From contig JAISJX010000415.1 in assembly GCA_031261145.1 (NCBI GenBank), forward strand, positions 1 to 7,868: a DNA stretch of 7,868 nt, read 5' to 3'. The notes beneath the pieces were generated by a model. That model was not told the DNA's origin and did not search any database. It saw only the letters and a program-made list of their open reading frames with translations. The position numbers and the translations under genes were made by a program. Positions 7,001 through 7,868 of this stretch are shown in pieces (within the stretch, counting starts at the first letter, position 1; each line of letters starts with the position of its first letter). The DNA is from Tannerella sp. (GTDB lineage: Bacteria; Bacteroidota; Bacteroidia; Bacteroidales; Tannerellaceae).

Positions 7001-7866
7001 GTTTCCTCCGATTTTTTCCCGGTTCGGGCTTCCAATTGTGCATAGTAAAAACTTTTCGGATTCAGGAAAGTACGCGGCATTTCATGCGAACCGTCGCCGT
7101 AGCCCTGTCCCCAAGTTCCAAACGCCCAATTATGCGCTCCCGGCGGGGTCATCAGGTGCAGTTGCGGTACGCGACATTCCCAACAGAGGGAATTGGCGCC
7201 ACTCCATCCGCCACCTTGCCCGTCCACGTCCATATAGGTTATTTTTAAAGCGGCTCCATCAACAGTTACCCTGTCAAACAAGGTTCCGGACGACCAACCG
7301 CCGAGCGTTCCACTGAAACTGTACGGACGATAGGAATAACATTGAACAAAAGCATTGGGTCCTGCCGCAGTGAATCCGACCGAAAAATCGTGATAACCGT
7401 ATTCGGCATAACAACGTTGGAATAAGGTTTGTTGCCCCAAGGTCTGGAAAGCATAACGACGGTATCCGCCGATTTCGCCGACCGGAGCAAGCGATTTGCA
7501 ATCTTCGACGGTAAATCGCCGGGCGCTTTCCCAAATTGCTACCAAACTGCTCACAAAATGTTCTCCCGTTACGCGGCGTATCCAACCGTCTTCTGCATTT
7601 TCTACGGTTATAGCCATCCAGCGGTGATTTTCATCCTTCTCATTCTTTGAATTATATTCCGACCTGCAACGCAAATTTTCTATTCCGACTTGCCTGATAC
7701 GACCGTTCCATTGGTAGAGATTTACATATCCTCCGCCATAAGCGGCATCCAAAGAGTTGGTTAAAGGTACATCTATTTTAATTGAAGTGGGATTGGACTC
7801 AACCACCTTGCGCTCCCAATGAATATCAAAATCTCCGGGCATCCAATATGTGAGTTGATAGTCCAC
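4096..7866 (-). CDS. Multimodular pectinase, 5'-truncated: beta-helix module, TIM-barrel-like module and PL10 pectate lyase
   Basis: This is a continuous frame of 1256 codons that is open at the window edge. The first codon, at 7866-7864, is GTG (an internal valine or possible start). The protein begins inside a folded domain with no signal peptide, so the true start lies upstream and the residue numbers used here are local. Three regions are visible. Residues 1 to about 285 form a right-handed beta-helix, followed by a polar linker (about 286-375). Residues about 376-790 look like a TIM barrel; from memory they resemble Pfam DUF6298. Residues about 795-1135 are a family 10 pectate lyase, followed by a tail of about 115 residues. 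The lyase should cut polygalacturonate by calcium-assisted beta-elimination. The functions of the first two modules are unknown; substrate targeting or side-chain removal is plausible. It is the first of five co-directional genes, ending 7 bp before the PL1 start. Confidence 0.9.
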   Translation of the reverse strand: MDYQLTYWMPGDFDIHWERKVVESNPTSIKIDVPLTNSLDAAYGGGYVNLYQWNGRIRQVGIENLRCRSEYNSKNEKDENHRWMAITVENAEDGWIRRVTGEHFVSSLVAIWESARRFTVEDCKSLAPVGEIGGYRRYAFQTLGQQTLFQRCYAEYGYHDFSVGFTAAGPNAFVQCYSYRPYSFSGTLGGWSSGTLFDRVTVDGAALKITYMDVDGQGGGWSGANSLCWECRVPQLHLMTPPGAHNWAFGTWGQGYGDGSHEMPRTFLNPKSFYYAQLEARTGKKSEETNKILSLNDQPLENTDAAYTAEMSKRSEQPELIMDKWIDTITSRYPITFSGTEGMAGQARRDKSVKEIDELVWKNKKSELQPAINHPVTIEKGIIMLDGKPLAGRVQRTALWRGNTRPSGIREAGVHLSRFVPGRIGQGLTDDLDSVAANLKRRNIAALNHFPALWYERRRDDHGRSRRVDADVWAPFYEQPFSRSGQGEAFDRLSKYDLNQYNTWYWLRLKQFADIADREGLLLIQDHYLQHNIIEEGAHWADYPWRSANNINDPGFPENTYYAGDKRVFMAEQYYDITNEKRANYHRQNIRKYLDELGQNTNVIHHLGAEFTGPVQFVQFWLNTIEEWEKENGRDVKTMLSATKDVTDAILSDAHYVSLVDIIDIRQWHYRTDGSLYAPEGGVSLTQRQYIRIIDPGEDDARDAYRAVSEYRRAYPEKAVVYSYNTMPDRAQAAFNAGGSLCGIPPVEEISKEKAIETMKQATRFMVEKVGNKGAYVWAYLSDLSRRWGELEAYPTMGWVQEPGTCSIGHLFLDAYHATGDEYYYDAACETAKALILAQLPCGGWNYMFDYAGENSLKQWYSTIGKQAWRMEEFQHYYGNATFDDGSTISAAELLLRMYKEKNDPAFRPALDMSIQFVLESQYPSGGWPQRYPLMYDHVFRGKPDYSSFITMNDEVCPNNIEFLIQCYQSLDLDTLKEPITRAMNLIITLQQPAPYSGWADQYTVADLKPAHARSYEPRSITASTTVETSYLMMDYYRLTGETKFLSGIPAAIDFLESLKLPDSEVKRYGRTIPEKSGVLVSRFIDPETGVPQYLHRKGSNVANGSYFFSQDITNTISHMSSTAVVNVQELRRAYDEIKRIPVEELTKDSPLLHGKNIPLERFYSKNRYSRGITGISEVIKSLNKDGCWLSPLSMTSNPYKECPQMSPSEEAKYATTHVGDEYDTSTYFTEKPVMGISMQTYLSNMVKLIQYINNK
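4462..5484 (-). other. Domain: family 10 pectate lyase catalytic module
   Basis: Local residues about 795-1135 are an alpha/alpha toroid. Related hairpins recur: QLPCGGW (839-845), QYPSGGW (922-928), and a weaker copy around QQPAPYSGW (991-999). Aligned by eye with Cellvibrio Pel10A as I remember it (Asp389, Asn390, Asp451, Arg524, Arg596, Arg610), the equivalents are Asp884, Asp885, Asp954 (in ITMND), Arg1014 (in ARSYE), Arg1083 and Arg1097. The last two keep the spacing of 14 residues. The Asn to Asp change at 885 is the one visible departure. The toroid core is otherwise complete, so a working lyase is expected. Confidence 0.85.
5497..6741 (-). other. Domain: central TIM-barrel-like module of unknown activity
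   Basis: Local residues about 376-790 start with IMLDGKPLAGRVQRTALWRG, as in the opening of GH clan A-like barrels. A helix follows with DDLDSVAANLKRRNIAALNHF (430-450). LLIQDHYLQHNIIEEG (522-537) and WADYPWR (540-546) look like a strand end plus a substrate loop. HHLGAEFTGP (605-614) puts Glu610 where clan A enzymes carry the acid/base at the end of strand 4. The later strands are VDIIDIRQWHY (660-670), KAVVYSYN (718-725) and AYVWAYLSD (775-783). No obvious glutamate ends the presumed strand 7, so either the nucleophile is elsewhere or the module is not a retaining hydrolase. The name DUF6298 is from memory. Confidence 0.62.
7012..7866 (-). other. Domain: N-terminal right-handed beta-helix module (partial) of the multimodular pectinase
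   Basis: Local residues 1 to about 285 show short strands broken by Gly/Asn turns and repeated x-C-x patterns (RCRSE, EDCKS, QRCYAEYGYHD, VQCYSYRPYSF), as in stacked beta-helix coils. Aromatic and glycine-rich blocks are marked: GEIGGYRRYAF (130-140), VGFTAAGPNAFVQC (163-176), GQGGGWSGANS (216-226) and PPGAHNWAFGTWGQGYGDG (241-259). I recall this pattern from Bacteroidota proteins carrying domains of unknown function next to pectate lyases. I see no PL1, GH28 or CE8 catalytic signature in it. The first coils lie outside the window. Confidence 0.7.
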
Positions 7867-7868
7867 AT

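Noticed and set aside
6916..7316. Two overlapping plus-strand frames opposite the large gene
   Set aside because: They overlap each other in different frames, are antisense to a well-supported protein, and their translations are low-complexity, basic and unlike any family I know.
7864..7866. GTG as the real start of the large gene
   Set aside because: It sits at the window edge. The following residues are mid-domain beta-helix with no signal peptide, while all other genes here are exported and start with ATG. It is more likely an internal valine.

Overview
The window is a single-direction pectinase cluster, read right to left on the minus strand, from what looks like a member of the Bacteroidota (probably Bacteroidales). 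Four things support this. Every visible N-terminus carries an export signal. Translation starts lie in A/T-only spacers without a Shine-Dalgarno sequence. All four complete stops are TAA. The gene content (PL10, PL1, GH28 and CE8 enzymes packed head to tail) is typical of a polysaccharide utilisation locus. The genus cannot be fixed from the sequence.

In transcription order the layout is as follows. (1) 7866-4096 is the 3' part of a very large gene whose start lies outside the window. It encodes a right-handed beta-helix module, a TIM-barrel-like module and a C-terminal family 10 pectate lyase. (2) 4088-2697 is a secreted family 1 pectate lyase with a C-terminal calcium-binding tail. (3) 2682-1120 is a GH28 polygalacturonase lipoprotein. 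(4) 1106-153 is a secreted CE8 pectin methylesterase. (5) 144-1 is the first 48 codons of another exported protein, probably a beta-helix pectinase. Spacers are 7, 14, 13 and 8 bp, so one polycistronic mRNA is very likely. Its promoter must lie beyond position 7868, and it runs off the left edge. No stretch longer than 14 bases is without a gene.

Together the enzymes form a homogalacturonan-degrading set. CE8 strips methyl esters and exposes polygalacturonate. PL1 and PL10 cut the de-esterified chain by calcium-assisted beta-elimination. GH28 hydrolyses galacturonate linkages, most likely from chain or oligomer ends. No SusC/SusD pair, regulator or intracellular uronate gene is present, so the window is an internal slice of a larger locus. 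The least ordinary element is the three-module protein, whose central TIM-barrel-like module has no activity that can be assigned from sequence alone.
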